64,000 bases of DNA from Armillaria gallica (lineage: Eukaryota > Basidiomycota > Agaricomycetes > Agaricales > Physalacriaceae): contig JBANDB010000009.1 of assembly GCA_037576215.1 (NCBI GenBank), positions 3,162,001-3,226,000 of the forward strand, written 5' to 3'. Of the stretch, positions 47,210 to 58,029 are shown one piece after another. The translations under genes and the position numbers were made by a program. The notes under the pieces were generated by a model that made no database searches, was not told the origin of the DNA, and saw only the letters and a list, made by a program, of their open reading frames with translations. Numbering within the stretch: position 1 is the stretch's first letter; each line of letters opens with the position of its first letter.

Positions 47210-47762
47210 AAGCAACACCTGGAACGAGCCCTATAACGGGGGATAGCAACAGACCCTCACTCACAACATCTTACGACAAAAAACCATGCACTCCATTTCA
47301 AGATATATTCACTACAGCATGCGCGACAACCAGGTCTGCCTCCGGGGCATACGGATCTAGTTTACCGCTCTCGTCACCACCATATGAAAAGTCCCCGCTC
47401 CTGGACAGCGAAAAAGGCCCCTGGGACAAGCTGCAGCACATATGGCATTCTCCCAAAACCCGAGAGGTTTCCAGGGGACGGCATGATGATGAAAGTAAAT
47501 GGAATGCTGATGCACTGGCAGACGCGCATAATCAGGCCTGCTCAACGAGGCATATGGGCCTAGTTTATCACTAGCATCACCACCATATGGAAAATCCTCT
47601 CCTCTTACCGATGAATTTGTTAAAGGGCTGCTGGAGCAAGCTGCAACCCATATGGCATTTCTCTGAAAACTCTTACGAGAGATCTCTGGGGATGGCATGA
47701 TGATGAAACAGACGGAATGCCAATGTACTGGCAGTTGGGACACCTGCCTTAACAGGGGGTAA
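47210..47762 (+). repeat. Element B2 3' UTR with a roughly 200-bp tandem duplication, pre-PPT block and PPT
   Basis: Two degenerate copies of a roughly 200-bp unit (about 47317-47520 and 47521-47729); each contains TATGGCATT and a GGCATGATGATGAAA-type motif. B1 has a single copy. Then comes GGCAGTTGGGACACCTGCC (from 47730) and the PPT ACAGGGGG (47752-47759). Confidence 0.6.
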
Positions 47763-48232
47763 TGTTACAATTTATTCGTTTTCTTGCATCTTATCTTATC
47801 TTTGGTAGATAAGATAAGATGCTTACTCACTCACTATCTTTAGACCCACGACTCCCGGAGAGTCTTCATAAATCTTCACATCGCTATCATGTCACGCTCG
47901 GTCAACATGTACGCGACATGTACTCAATACGACACAACACATATTGAGCACGCCTTATTCTCAGCTACTGTGTATTTGGCTTATTCACTTTCTAACATGG
48001 TAGCCTCATCTTAGTACCTTAAATGGACCTTGACTTTAGTATATAAGTAGCTTACTCAAAGCCTGTATTTCCCTAGCTTTGAGCTAAAGTTTATTTATAC
48101 CGAAACACATTCCTTCCCGCTAAGAGCTCCTAAAGTGAGTCTTGGGCATCAACCATCACAAGGGCTAGATGGTGACTGTACGAACGCGATACAGCTGATC
48201 TATTCACCTTTGGTTGAAGTTCGGGTCTTACA
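47763..48232 (+). repeat. Element B2 3' LTR
   Basis: 470 bp, collinear with the 5' LTR without gaps; GATAA inverted repeat at 47786-47822. Followed by TCTGA. Confidence 0.95.
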
Positions 48233-48237
48233 TCTGA

Positions 48238-51200
48238 GAACAGGGTGAGCTAGCCTGCAAACGACTCTACGAGCTCTGTGAACCTATTCAGTACATCCGC
48301 GGGGCTATCAGTGACCTGATGATCCCGGTCATGATCGAACCCTGCACAGGACGAAAGGTTCTGAGCATGAAAGCCCTGCTCGACAGCGGTTGCATGGGAA
48401 GCGCGATCAATGCGCACCTATGTACTTGAACACCAACTTGACACGAAAAAGGCTGTAGTACTGATTCTGGTCTACAATGCTGACAGAATCTGCAACCAAG
48501 GCAGGGACATCACCAAATTCATGGAACTCTGCATCACGATAGGAGATCACCGCAAGCGCATTGACCTCGCCATGACCAACCTCGGAAAGAAGGATGTCTA
48601 CCTCGGTCATGACTGGCTTAAATGCCACAACCCAGCCATCAACTGGAAGACTGGTAGCATCATCTTCAGGCGCTGCCAATGCGTCAGGAACAGCGTTGAA
48701 CTCCCCAACATGGACCCCGATGACCGATGGGACAAAGAACTCAAGGAAGGTGACACTATCCTTGCGTCCGAATGGAGGAGGAATTAATCATCTGCTCGAT
48801 GCACCACGCCAATGACCTAGCAAGGCCAAGGCTGACAAGCCCAAGAAGACCTTCAAAGAGATGGTACCGGATCACTACCACTCTTTCTGCGACCCGTTCT
48901 CCCAAGGAAAACTTTGATGAACTACCTGAACGAAAGCCTTGGGACCATGCTATCGAACTGGTCCCCAACGCGAAGTTGACCTTGGACTGCAAGGTCTACC
49001 CCTTGAACCGAAACGAACAGGAACAGCTTGACAAGTTCCTCGATGAGAACTTGGAATTCGGATGAATCCGCCCATCCAAGTCTCCCTTCGCCTCCCCTTT
49101 TTCTTTGTCAAGAAGAAGGATGGCACATTGTGACCCATACAAGACTACCGCAAGCTCAACGAGATGACCATCAAGAACCGATATCCCTTACCACTCATCT
49201 CTGAACTCATTGACAAGCTGTGCGGTGCCAAGTACTTCACAAAACTTGACATTTGTTGGAGATACAACAATGTCTGAATCAAGGAAGGGGACGAAGAGAA
49301 AGCCACCTTCCATACGAACCGAGGGCTCTTCAAGCCAACCATCATGTTCTTCGGACTCACCAATTCACCTGCAACATTCCAATGGATGATGAACAACATT
49401 TTCAAGGACCTGATTGCTGAAGGCAAGGTTACCATCTATTTGGATGACATCCTGATCTTCTCCAGAAACCTGGGGGAGCACCGACAGATCATGAAGCACG
49501 TACTCCAGTGCCTTCGTGAAAGCAAGCTCTTCCTCAAGGCAGAGAAGTGCGAGTTCGAGGTCCTTGAGATGGAATACCTAGGGGTCATCATCAGTCAGGA
49601 CTCCATCTGCATGGACCCCATTAAGATCGCTGAAATTGCAGAGTGGCTGACTCCCTGACGAAAGAAGGAACTCCAGTCGTTCCTCGGATTCACAAACTTC
49701 TATCAAAAGTTTATCAAGATGTACTCCAAGGTTGTCAAGCTGCTCACGCAGCTCATGGGCAAGGAAGAGTGGAAGTGGGGGGACACTCAAGAGAAGGCCT
49801 TCCAGGAACTAAAACGATGCATGGCTGAGGATGTCATTCTCGCCATCCTGAACAATGACAACCTGTTCTGAGTCGAGGCTGATGCCAGTGAAGGAGCAGT
49901 CGAAGCAGTCCTCAGCCAACAACAAAACGGAGTCTGGCACCCAGTGGCCTTCATGTTGAAGTTGCTCAGCGCCATGGAACGAAACTATGAGATCTATGAC
50001 AAGGAGTTGCTTGTGATCATGCTTGCGCTCTCTGAATGGCACCACTATCTCATGGGTGCCACGAAAGACGTAGAAATCTGGACAGATCACCAAAACCTCC
50101 AGTACTTCTGACTTTCCCAGAAGCTGAACCGACGACAGGCCCACTGGGTCACCGAACTGGCAGAGTACCACTTCAAGCTCTTCCACAAGCCCAGTGCCCA
50201 GAACGTGAAGGTCAACTTACTTTCTCAATGAAGCAACCATGACCAAGGCACAAAGGACAATGATGACATCGTTGTTCTTCAACCCAAACACTTCCATGCC
50301 CTCATCATGCCAACGACTACAGAAGTCCACCAATGAATCGAAGAAGTGACCCGACAAGAGGAATTGTGGGATGAAGGCATCTCCATGTCCCTCAACCATG
50401 AACGAGGAATATCCCGAAAGGAAGGGATCCTATATTACGACAACCAAGTCTACATACCCTGAAAGTGTGCCCTCCACGGTGAAATCATTTCCCAGTACCA
50501 TGACCACATCACCGCTGGCCATCCAGGGATCAAGAAGATGAAGGAGCTCGTGCTCCACAATTACTGGTGGCCAAAAATGAAGAAAGACGTTGAAGCCTAC
50601 GTCAAAGGCTGCGAAACGTGCCAGCGCACCAAGTCGAGCACTGCCGCCAAGGCAGCACTGCTCTACCTGAACACTGTACCAGTAGGACCATGGACCCACA
50701 TCTCAGTCGACATGATCACTGGACTACCTGACTTGAACAGACACAACGTGATCCTCATGATTGTTGACTGATTCTCAAAGGCCATAATCCCTGTCACCTG
50801 TAACACTGAACTGTCAGCCGAAGGGTGGGCCCAAATCCTCAGAGATCACATCTATGCATGCCATGGAATGCCCCAAGTAGTCATTTCTGACCGTGGCCTG
50901 CAATTCATCTTGAAGTTCATGAAGGAGCTATACCGAATGCTCGACATCACGTCCAATGCCTCAATGGCATTCCACCCACAGACGGATGGTCAGACTGAAC
51001 GGGTTAACCAAGAGGTCGAGAAATACCTCTGCATCTTTGTTAACCACTGACAGACTGACTGGAGCGACTGGCTCCTGCTCGCTGAATTTGCCCACAACTG
51101 GATTCACAGCGCGACAGGCAAGAGCCTGTTCATGGTACTCTACAGCTGAAACCCAAGAATCATCCCCGATTCGCCATGATCATCCCCATTCTCGAATCCC

Positions 51201-52110
51201 ACCGCCGAAGACTTTGTCAAGAACATGACTACTGTCCACGCCGAAACCCAAAAGGCACTCGAAGAAGCCACTGGAAAGATGAAAGCCCAATATGATAAGA
51301 AGAAGTGCGCTGCCCATCCGTACCAGATCGGTGACCATGTATGGCTCGACGCCACGAACCTTTATCTTCCCCAACCAAAGAAGAAGCTCGATGACAAACA
51401 AGTCGGACCCTTCTTGATTCTCAATAAAATAGGCATTAGTGTGTACAAACTCAAACTGCCGCCTCATTGGAAAATCCATCCATGCTTCAACGAGAAGCTC
51501 TTGACTCTGTACATGCCACTGGCATTCCCTAATCAGGAATTACTGCCTCCACCACCACCTGACCTCATTGAGGATGAGGAAGAATATGAAATCAAAGAAA
51601 TCCTTGACTCTCGACCCCGCACGATCCACGGAAAATGAGGGCAGAAATCACAAAAAGTCATTGACTACTTCGTCAAATGGAAAGGATGGACGTGGGAGCA
51701 CAACTCTTGGATCAGAGATGAGGAGATGTGAAACACTCAAGAAGTGATCAAGGAGTATGAAGGCAAAGTCAGCCATGCGTGACGAGTTGACATACCCAAA
51801 ATTGTAACACCAAATGAAAACAAATGCGTCACCATGATCCTCGACTGCAAATACGAAGACAGCTCAGTCTACTATCTTGCCCAACGACAAGACAGGAAGT
51901 AGAAGTGGGTTCACAAGCCAGACCATGAACAATGGCAGTACCTAATTGAAGACTACTGGAACAGCCCACGGAGTGACTCTGCTGATGAGCCTCCAGGCTC
52001 TGTGCGCTCTGAAATCGCGGACACCACTTACAATTTATCACCTATCTCCCTTACATGGCCTTTCACTAAACCAAACATTGCAAGTCTGGCACAGGTCGAA
52101 TCATATTAAA
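48238..52110 (+). pseudogene. Element C pol, third fragment: protease to chromodomain
   Basis: Continues from 39182. Protease KALLDSGCMGSAIN (about 48375), then a frameshift; VYPLNRNEQEQLDKFLDENL; RT with TNSPATFQWMMN and YLDDILIFSRN (about 49438); RNase H; integrase GHPGIKKMKELVLHNYWW, SVDMITGLPDL, ISDRGLQF and QTDGQTERVN (catalytic D-D-E intact); GPFLIL; chromodomain YFVKWKGWTWEHNSW (about 51667-51720). A second chromo-like stretch (ILDCKYEDSSVYYLAQRQDR, 51836-51897) follows. From about 49.1 to 51.8 kb everything is in one frame, broken by about fourteen stops, all TGA. Confidence 0.85.
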
Positions 52111-52150
52111 TTTCCCACTCCACACGAACTTTCACTCTGATATCTATGAG

Positions 52151-53320
52151 TCATTGTGCCTCAAGGCACATTGATTGCCAATCCTTCCGCAGTAAATTAG
52201 ACACGCATCATTATTCTGGGTCTTTGCACGTGGACAGAGCCATACGGTCATGCGGTTTAACTACACGTAGGCTATGCATAGCTATGGATTCTCAAGAGGC
52301 CATATGGATACGTCTTTACAGCTTAGAAATATAGTAGAGATTAGTGAGCCATTAACTGCAGCTGAGTAAGTAGTAAGTAAATTAGTAAACCTTCCGTAGC
52401 TTTATTAGGCTACACGAACTTTTAATAAGTATGCACAGTAGAGTAGCACATGGTATAGTGAACTACGGTTACAAATAGTTCGCTACGCTCACAAATCATG
52501 TACTGCGGTTATCAAGCCAAGGTAAAAAGTTTGCTTATTTAGCAAGTACAGTTCTGTAGTATAAAAGATAATGGCCTGTAGATAGAAAAGGTACAGTTCT
52601 CCATAGAGGATACATACACCACACATACCACCCAATACACACGAATTAAAGTTAATATCTCTATGTTCTTAAGAGATATAACACTTTGCGAAGTTTCTCC
52701 AAACTCGCTAGCTACCAAGTGTTAAATAACTTGATTCACGTCCTCTCGTCCAAAACACAAGCAAGGGTATCATATAAAGACTACCTTGTTTGTCATCCTC
52801 CTGTCATAAATCCACACACCTGAAGACTTAAGAGGGTAATCCGTAGCTAGGATTCCGAAATTTTAGTCTCTAACACCAACAGTATACTGTTCCTATAAGT
52901 TAGGGACGATACTAATCCGAGTTTCTCTAGATAAGCCAGCTCCATCTCTGCGTTTCTCTGAGAAAGTACGCAAGTATAGGAGAATATCTTCTACTGGAAC
53001 CGTAGCCAGGATTCCGACACCAAATAGTTTGCACCACATCTAGGTCGCCCCCGCTCAGCATACACCTACGTTTATGCACCTTTTCCCTTCCAGGAAAGTT
53101 TGCGTACATACCTTGAGCCTCTGAACAGCCTTCAGAGAATCATAACAAAGCATAGCAACACATCGCTACACCACCACCACCAGGAAGCTACAGTCACCGC
53201 ACAGAGGTGCAAGACTAGACTCGCTAGAACCTGCCTTCAGATTCTGTGCTTGGTTACACTTGCTGTTACAGGTCTTGTGTTTTCTGCCTGCAGGAGTCTT
53301 TAGGTTCATCACCGTGAACA
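52151..53320. other. Unassigned 1.2 kb segment in the 3' UTR of element C
   Basis: Noncoding by eye and absent from the equivalent place in A and B. It is flanked by ATGAG at 52146-52150 and 53321-53325, so it may be a further insertion such as a solo LTR. It contains a TATA-like GTATAAAAG (about 52558). The ends are not a clear TG..CA, so the identity is open. Confidence 0.35.
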
Positions 53321-53332
53321 ATGAGCCTTAAT

Positions 53333-53366
53333 GGCAGTCGGGACGCCTGCCTTGACGAGGGGGTAA
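53333..53366 (+). promoter_or_regulatory. Element C pre-PPT block and polypurine tract
   Basis: GGCAGTCGGGACGCCTGCC (from 53333) then the purine run ACGAGGGGG (53355-53363) and TAA before the 3' LTR. The block is identical to the one in element A. Confidence 0.75.
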
Positions 53367-53734
53367 TGTTACAATTTTTTGTTATCTTATCTTATCTCAG
53401 CACCTCAGCAGACCAGTGCCAAATCATACGACTTCAACGTTTCCACCAGAACGCACAGCAACCTGCAAACTTCCATGCTTCCTGACACTCATTCAACAGA
53501 TGGACACACATATATTTAGAACAACTTGAACAGTATATAAGTAGCATACTCAAAGCCATGTACCCTAGCTTTGAGCTAAGTTTCAATCCACGGACTTTAC
53601 TCTACCTGCTCGCCAAGAATCTAAGCGTTATACTGCCTCGCTGTAGCAAACATCACAGTTCCATCGTCCTGCCCAAAGTGAGAGGCAGTGCTCGTTGGAC
53701 GCCTTGTTTGTTATTCCTGAGTCTGTCCATAACA
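53367..53734 (+). repeat. Element C 3' LTR
   Basis: 368 bp, TGTTACAA to CCATAACA; TTATC repeats at 53382-53396. Followed by ATCTG. Confidence 0.92.
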
Positions 53735-53739
53735 ATCTG

Positions 53740-54064
53740 CGTATCTGTGTGTTCCAGCTATTGAAATATATTTTGCCTCAAGGGTTGTGTGGTTCACTGT
53801 GCTCTCTTGTGAAAAGCTCTGAAGAGCTAGAGAATTTGAGACTAGTTTGAAAACACTGCATGGTTGCACGTAACGTTCTAGTGAGCTCACTGAGAGAAAT
53901 TGGGATACTGTCAGTGCACAAGTGGAATTAAAATCCTTGCTCCCCTCTGCACTTAAGGAGATTGTGTGTGTGTGTGTGTGTTTAGTGGGGTTGAGTTAGG
54001 TTTGGTGTGTGTTCACACTAGGCCATGCTCAGTTTCATGGGTGCCTGTCACCAGCCTTGTCATT
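53740..54064 (+). repeat. Element E LTR-derived sequence, tandem unit 2, right part
   Basis: Continues 31001 after element C and is collinear with 30147-30480, including GAGCTCACTGAGAG and a longer GT microsatellite (53963-53981). It ends ..TTGTCA just before the primer-binding site. Confidence 0.7.
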
Positions 54065-54503
54065 TGGAGCCCACCACAGAGGGGAGTCTTCAATTGTGCA
54101 TTGATAGTATCGTGATTTGTTTTTAACAACTCGCTACTCGGTGCGACAAAGCTATGTTAAGCTTATCAAAAATTCTGCCAAGGAGTAAATCCATTGGATG
54201 AGTTCCTAATCAGGACACCTCCAACACCAAGGGTACTACCTCACAAAGAGATTGACTATCCACATACCACCAGTACAAGGACCATCTCAGTCTAGAGAAC
54301 TGAAAACTAGATCAGCGAAAGCAGCAAGAGGATTAAGTGTTCCCCCGATATACCCATATCCAGCAGTGGGACATGCAGCTAAGAAGGGTAGATCCAACGC
54401 AGACATCCAAATGCAGTGAGAACCTGTTCCTGTTCCTGTTACTCGAAGACGTTCGAGCAGTTCTGGTATTCCTGGTCCCGCAGGTACAGTCAGAGCTCCT
54501 ACT

Positions 54504-55628
54504 ATGAGCTCACAACCTAATACAAACCTGAGATATTTCATACCTCCATTCCGTGGTAATATCACCATGGTGCCCTCTATGCCTGGACCAAATGAAAAGT
54601 CCGTGCCTAGATTTGAGAGCTCTACAGATCCTGAAGAGCTAGAGAGATTCTTCTTGAGATTAGAGGAGTTGTTCAATAAAAGTGCCATAGTCACTGATAT
54701 AGAAAAGAAGAAGTACACTGTTAGCTACACCGACATCAAAATGGAAAAGCAGTGGAAAGTTCTAGAGCACTACACGACTGGCACATTCACAGAGTTTAAA
54801 AAGGACGTACTGAGTAGTTATGATGGCGCCCTGGCTGGTGACCATGATACTATGCAGGAAATGAAACAACTCATGCATCGATACAGACTCTCTCCGATCC
54901 AAGAAAGATCAGATTATATGTCATTCAAACGGGAGTTCCAAGTCCTGGCAGTGGTTCTCAAGAGCAAAGGCATATGTTCAAACAGAGAGCTGGTGGATCA
55001 GTTCCTTACTCCAATGTCTGACAGTTTATACAACTCAATGAAGCTGAGGATGGAGCGATTGAACCTACCAGTGGGGAAAATGAGCAGAGATCCTGCAAAT
55101 CCCTATACCTTAGAGGAAGTCATGGCCAGTGGTCTTGACATACTCCAAGGAGTGTTTTCAGCAATGGATAGAAAGCGAGACGAAGCACACGGGCTAGACA
55201 CGGTCACTTCCAATACGAGAGAATTGCATGGAGTCCACTCAAGTGTGAGGAATAATGTGAATGCTGGGGAAGCTGCAGTAAAACAAGAAGATGTAGAGGC
55301 ATTCTGGCCTCGATGAAAGACATATTCAAGCAGCAGGTGCAGCAGGCTCAACAGGAGCAGCAGCATAGTGGCTTTAGAAAAAGCCTTTGTCGAGCAGCAG
55401 AAGACAATTACGAGTTTCTTGCAGCAGCAGATTCAGGCGCAGCAGTATAATCCATACAATGTGCAACTGGCACCGTCTGGTTTTAGCAGTGTGCCCAGAC
55501 AAATGAACACTGGAGCAAGCCTGCTAAACAGGCTGGAGTGCTGGTTCTGTGGAGAAAACGGACACATGAATGCTGATTGTCCAACAAGGATGGACTATCT
55601 TAACGCAGGGAAGATAGTCATGGTGTGA
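54504..55628 (+). pseudogene. Element E gag with zinc knuckle
   Basis: MSSQPNTNLRYFIPPFRG start (ATG 54504). The capsid-like region is of the type ESSTDPEELERFFLRLEELF and KKKYTVSYTDIKMEKQW. Frameshifts around 55300-55370 flank a Gln-rich helix (KQQVQQAQQEQQH). The knuckle is CWFCGENGHMNADC (55541-55582). A TGA at 55626 follows MV. This gag belongs to a different family from A-C, with no Pro-rich transmembrane leader. Confidence 0.8.
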
Positions 55629-55634
55629 GGAAGG

Positions 55635-56442
55635 GTGCATCTTCCTGATGGAGGCAAATTCCCAGCGGATATAAAAGATCCCCTCCTCAAGAACCGGATC
55701 GACAAGTATTATTCGCAACAGGAGAAGAATGTGAGCCAGAATGTGTTAATCACCAAGTCTCTGACCCCTGGCCTCCTGAATGTGACCGGCTCTTTAGTGA
55801 CATTGCTCCAAGAAAAACAAGATTTGAAGTGCGAACTGTATGAGCTGAGGTCACAAAATGTGAATATGGCACCAAGTCCTCGGACGAGAAGTAGAGAGTA
55901 CGAACTAGATGAAGCTGGCAAGGAGCTCCCTACAGAAGAAGAAAGGAAGCAGGGTTTTTATAAATGTTCAATGAAGGCAGGCAGGAGCCAAAGTAAGACT
56001 AGTGGAGTTGCCAGGTCTGGTTCACCATCACCCCCAGAGGACGTAAACAAAAACCAAAAGAAAACAAGAGGAGAAGTGGTCAAGAAGAAGAAAGTAACGG
56101 TCCAAGAGGTTGAGAATTCAGAGGATGACAAGCAAACGATGAAAAATAAGCAAGTACGGATGGACCCTGTACCCAAGGTCATACCTATGCCGCAGGTGGT
56201 AGTTCCACATGTACCTAAGGATTTCTTTAACGTGCATGGCAAACCAACAACGGAAGGAGAGGGAGGTCCTGTGAAAAAGAAAGACATCACCAAGGGGTAC
56301 ACGCTGTACCATCCAGACTCAAAGGAACCTGCATATAAGATCAGGGCACCGATCCAAGAATGAGGCGATAGGGCTGAGGTCATGGAAAGGGTCATGAATA
56401 CAGAGGTACCGATAACCATCGGCGAGCTCCTTCATTGTCGAA
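55635..56442 (+). pseudogene. Element E pol, first fragment
   Basis: Linker between knuckle and protease (RVHLPDGGKFPADIKDPLLK; lysine-rich middle; FFNVHGKPTTEGEGGPVKKK). TGA 56361 precedes GDRAEV and probably replaces a CGA. The fragment is cut at 56448 by element F with duplication of GTTAC. Confidence 0.7.
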
Positions 56443-56848
56443 GTTACTGTTAAGGTATGGAAGCTAAGGAGCACTGAATGATCACAAGACGGGCACTAAA
56501 TGGGTGCTGGATGGGCATGGAATGGTCACAAGATGATGGTAAAAGTGTTCAATTGAACAATTAAAAATGCCACATAACTACTGTATGTACATATTTATAA
56601 GCACCATCCACATGTGGAAGTGCTGGCCCAGTAGAAACCTCAACACTCCCCCTCACTGACACAGAGGACACAAGAAATGAGAATAAAAAGAATATACAAG
56701 AATATAACTCCTCCTCTTCCAGAATCATGGCCTTCAATTGGAATCCTTCTCATAGTCAGATGAATCTGCATCTTCAGGCCACCAATCATCATCAGGGATG
56801 GACAGTCAATGAGAAACCTCATCCTTGTGATCTGGTGAACTGAAAGGG

Positions 56849-57889
56849 TCAAAGATAGAAGGTGTGCATTGGAGGTGACGATGAGCGAGATTGGGAATTG
56901 GAATGTGAGTGAGAGCTGTGATGATTGGGATGGATGTATGGTGGACTATCATAGGCATGATTGGAGTACTCCATACACTCCTTCCCAGGACGGTCCAAAA
57001 CCCAATCCTTGATCTCCTGAGGCATGTCTGCAATGCACATGGCAGCAATGTGACCAGTTCAACCACAGTGATGGCAATAGTTGTCATGTGAGAGGTCACA
57101 CCACCAATAACCACGACTGTCAATTGCACCAAATGAGCCATGGGAAGTGGATGGTCAGGATGAATGACCAGACCGATCAGATGAGCCATACTCCCCCTGG
57201 AACCGAACACCACGAGCATTGCCACCACTTGCTTGGTTCCTTACAGAATGTGCAGCAAAGGCAGACTCCCCCTCTTCTTGCTTCACCTGAATGCTTGATA
57301 CTTCCCCACTTTTGATGGTCACCTCGCTTGCCATCAAAGATGATTTGATGTCCTCAAGCAATAGTTCAGTAGCCCATGTGAGAAGAGCAGTGTGGGCAAC
57401 ATCAAAGGAGGAATCAAGGTTGCGAATGATGGTGTCTTGGATGAGGAAGTCAGAGATTTCATGATTCATGGCCTTGAGAGCAGCAGCAGCATTAACAATG
57501 GTGCGGATGTAGACATCAACAGGTTTGGTGAGATCATGGACAGCACCAAAGAGGCGGGACGCATACTCGATATGAGTAGCAAACTGACTTTGCTTGAATG
57601 CAGACTCCAGTGCAATCCAAAGAGCATGGCCAGACATGACACCATCAGTGATGTAGCGGTAGTCCTTGTCGATGTGGGAATACATGATACCAAGTGCCTC
57701 CTGGTCCTTCTCTGTCCAGAGAGCAACTTCAGCTTTCTCAGAGAGCTTGGGGATGGAGCCATCAATGATACCGAAGGTCTTGTTTGCATAGAAGACCATT
57801 CTGATGTCTTGCTTCCATTCAGTGTAGTTGGAAGCCCCCCGAAGCTTGGGGACTTGATCAAGCATAGCAGAGACACCAGATGCAACCAT
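56849..57889 (-). pseudogene. Element F gag (UBN2-like Copia capsid) with zinc knuckle
   Basis: ATG at 57889 (MVASGVSAMLDQVPKL). It has typical Ty1/Copia gag features: RGASNYTEWKQDIRMVF, ALWIALESAFKQ, and ATHIEYASRLFGAVHDL. The same frame runs to 56849 (about 346 codons) with two TGA stops, one at 57155-57157 and one inside the knuckle C-HH-C-G-TGA-TGHIAAMC (about 57040-57080), both plausibly from CGA. A Ser/His-rich tail closes it. Without the two stops this would be a full gag, and no pol follows. Confidence 0.82.
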
Positions 57890-58017
57890 GGTGAGAGCAG
57901 GGATAGGAATGAATGAATGGAAATGGAATGAATGAGTGAGAAGGATGGAAAAGAGAGTTTGGGGGGTGGAACACAGATAGCAGCACAGATATATTGGATT
58001 TAGGTCAGAGGAGCATG

Positions 58018-58029
58018 GGGCCCATAACC
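58018..58029 (-). promoter_or_regulatory. Element F primer-binding site matching the initiator tRNA-Met anticodon arm
   Basis: GGTTATGGGCCC (minus strand), directly beside the LTR, is complementary to GGGCCCATAACC, the anticodon-loop sequence of eukaryotic initiator tRNA-Met. Copia and Ty5 are known to prime from a half tRNA cleaved there. Confidence 0.75.

Larger units (their letters stand above)
39183..48232 (+). mobile_element. Element B2: Ty3/Gypsy chromovirus, 9.05 kb, nested in element C
   Basis: 470-bp LTRs (39183-39652, 47763-48232) with target duplication TCTGA (39178-39182, 48233-48237). Same family as B1, with fewer frameshifts. The LTRs differ at 11 of 470 positions by my count, all at CpG-derived dinucleotides. 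Confidence 0.95.
31002..53734 (+). mobile_element. Element C: Ty3/Gypsy chromovirus split by two insertions
   Basis: LTRs 31002-31388 (387 bp) and 53367-53734 (368 bp; the difference is mostly a roughly 19-bp gap near the start). The target duplication is ATCTG (30997-31001, 53735-53739). Internal parts: mini-ORF leader cluster, gag, and pol in three pieces (34556-35169, 38543-39182, 48238-52110), separated by a fold-back element and by B2. Without those two insertions the element is about 10.3 kb. It sits in the LTR sequence of element E. Strongly decayed. Confidence 0.92.

Noticed and set aside
48238..51785. Stop codon TGA reassigned to an amino acid (all in-frame stops in several pol genes are TGA)
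   Set aside because: The PD-(D/E)XK-like gene and several element ORFs end normally with TGA, and the TGA codons align with CGA in sister copies. CpG deamination explains the pattern without a changed code.
57392..57916. Plus-strand ORF of 174 codons across element F
   Set aside because: It is the antisense shadow of the Copia gag, which has clear family motifs on the minus strand.
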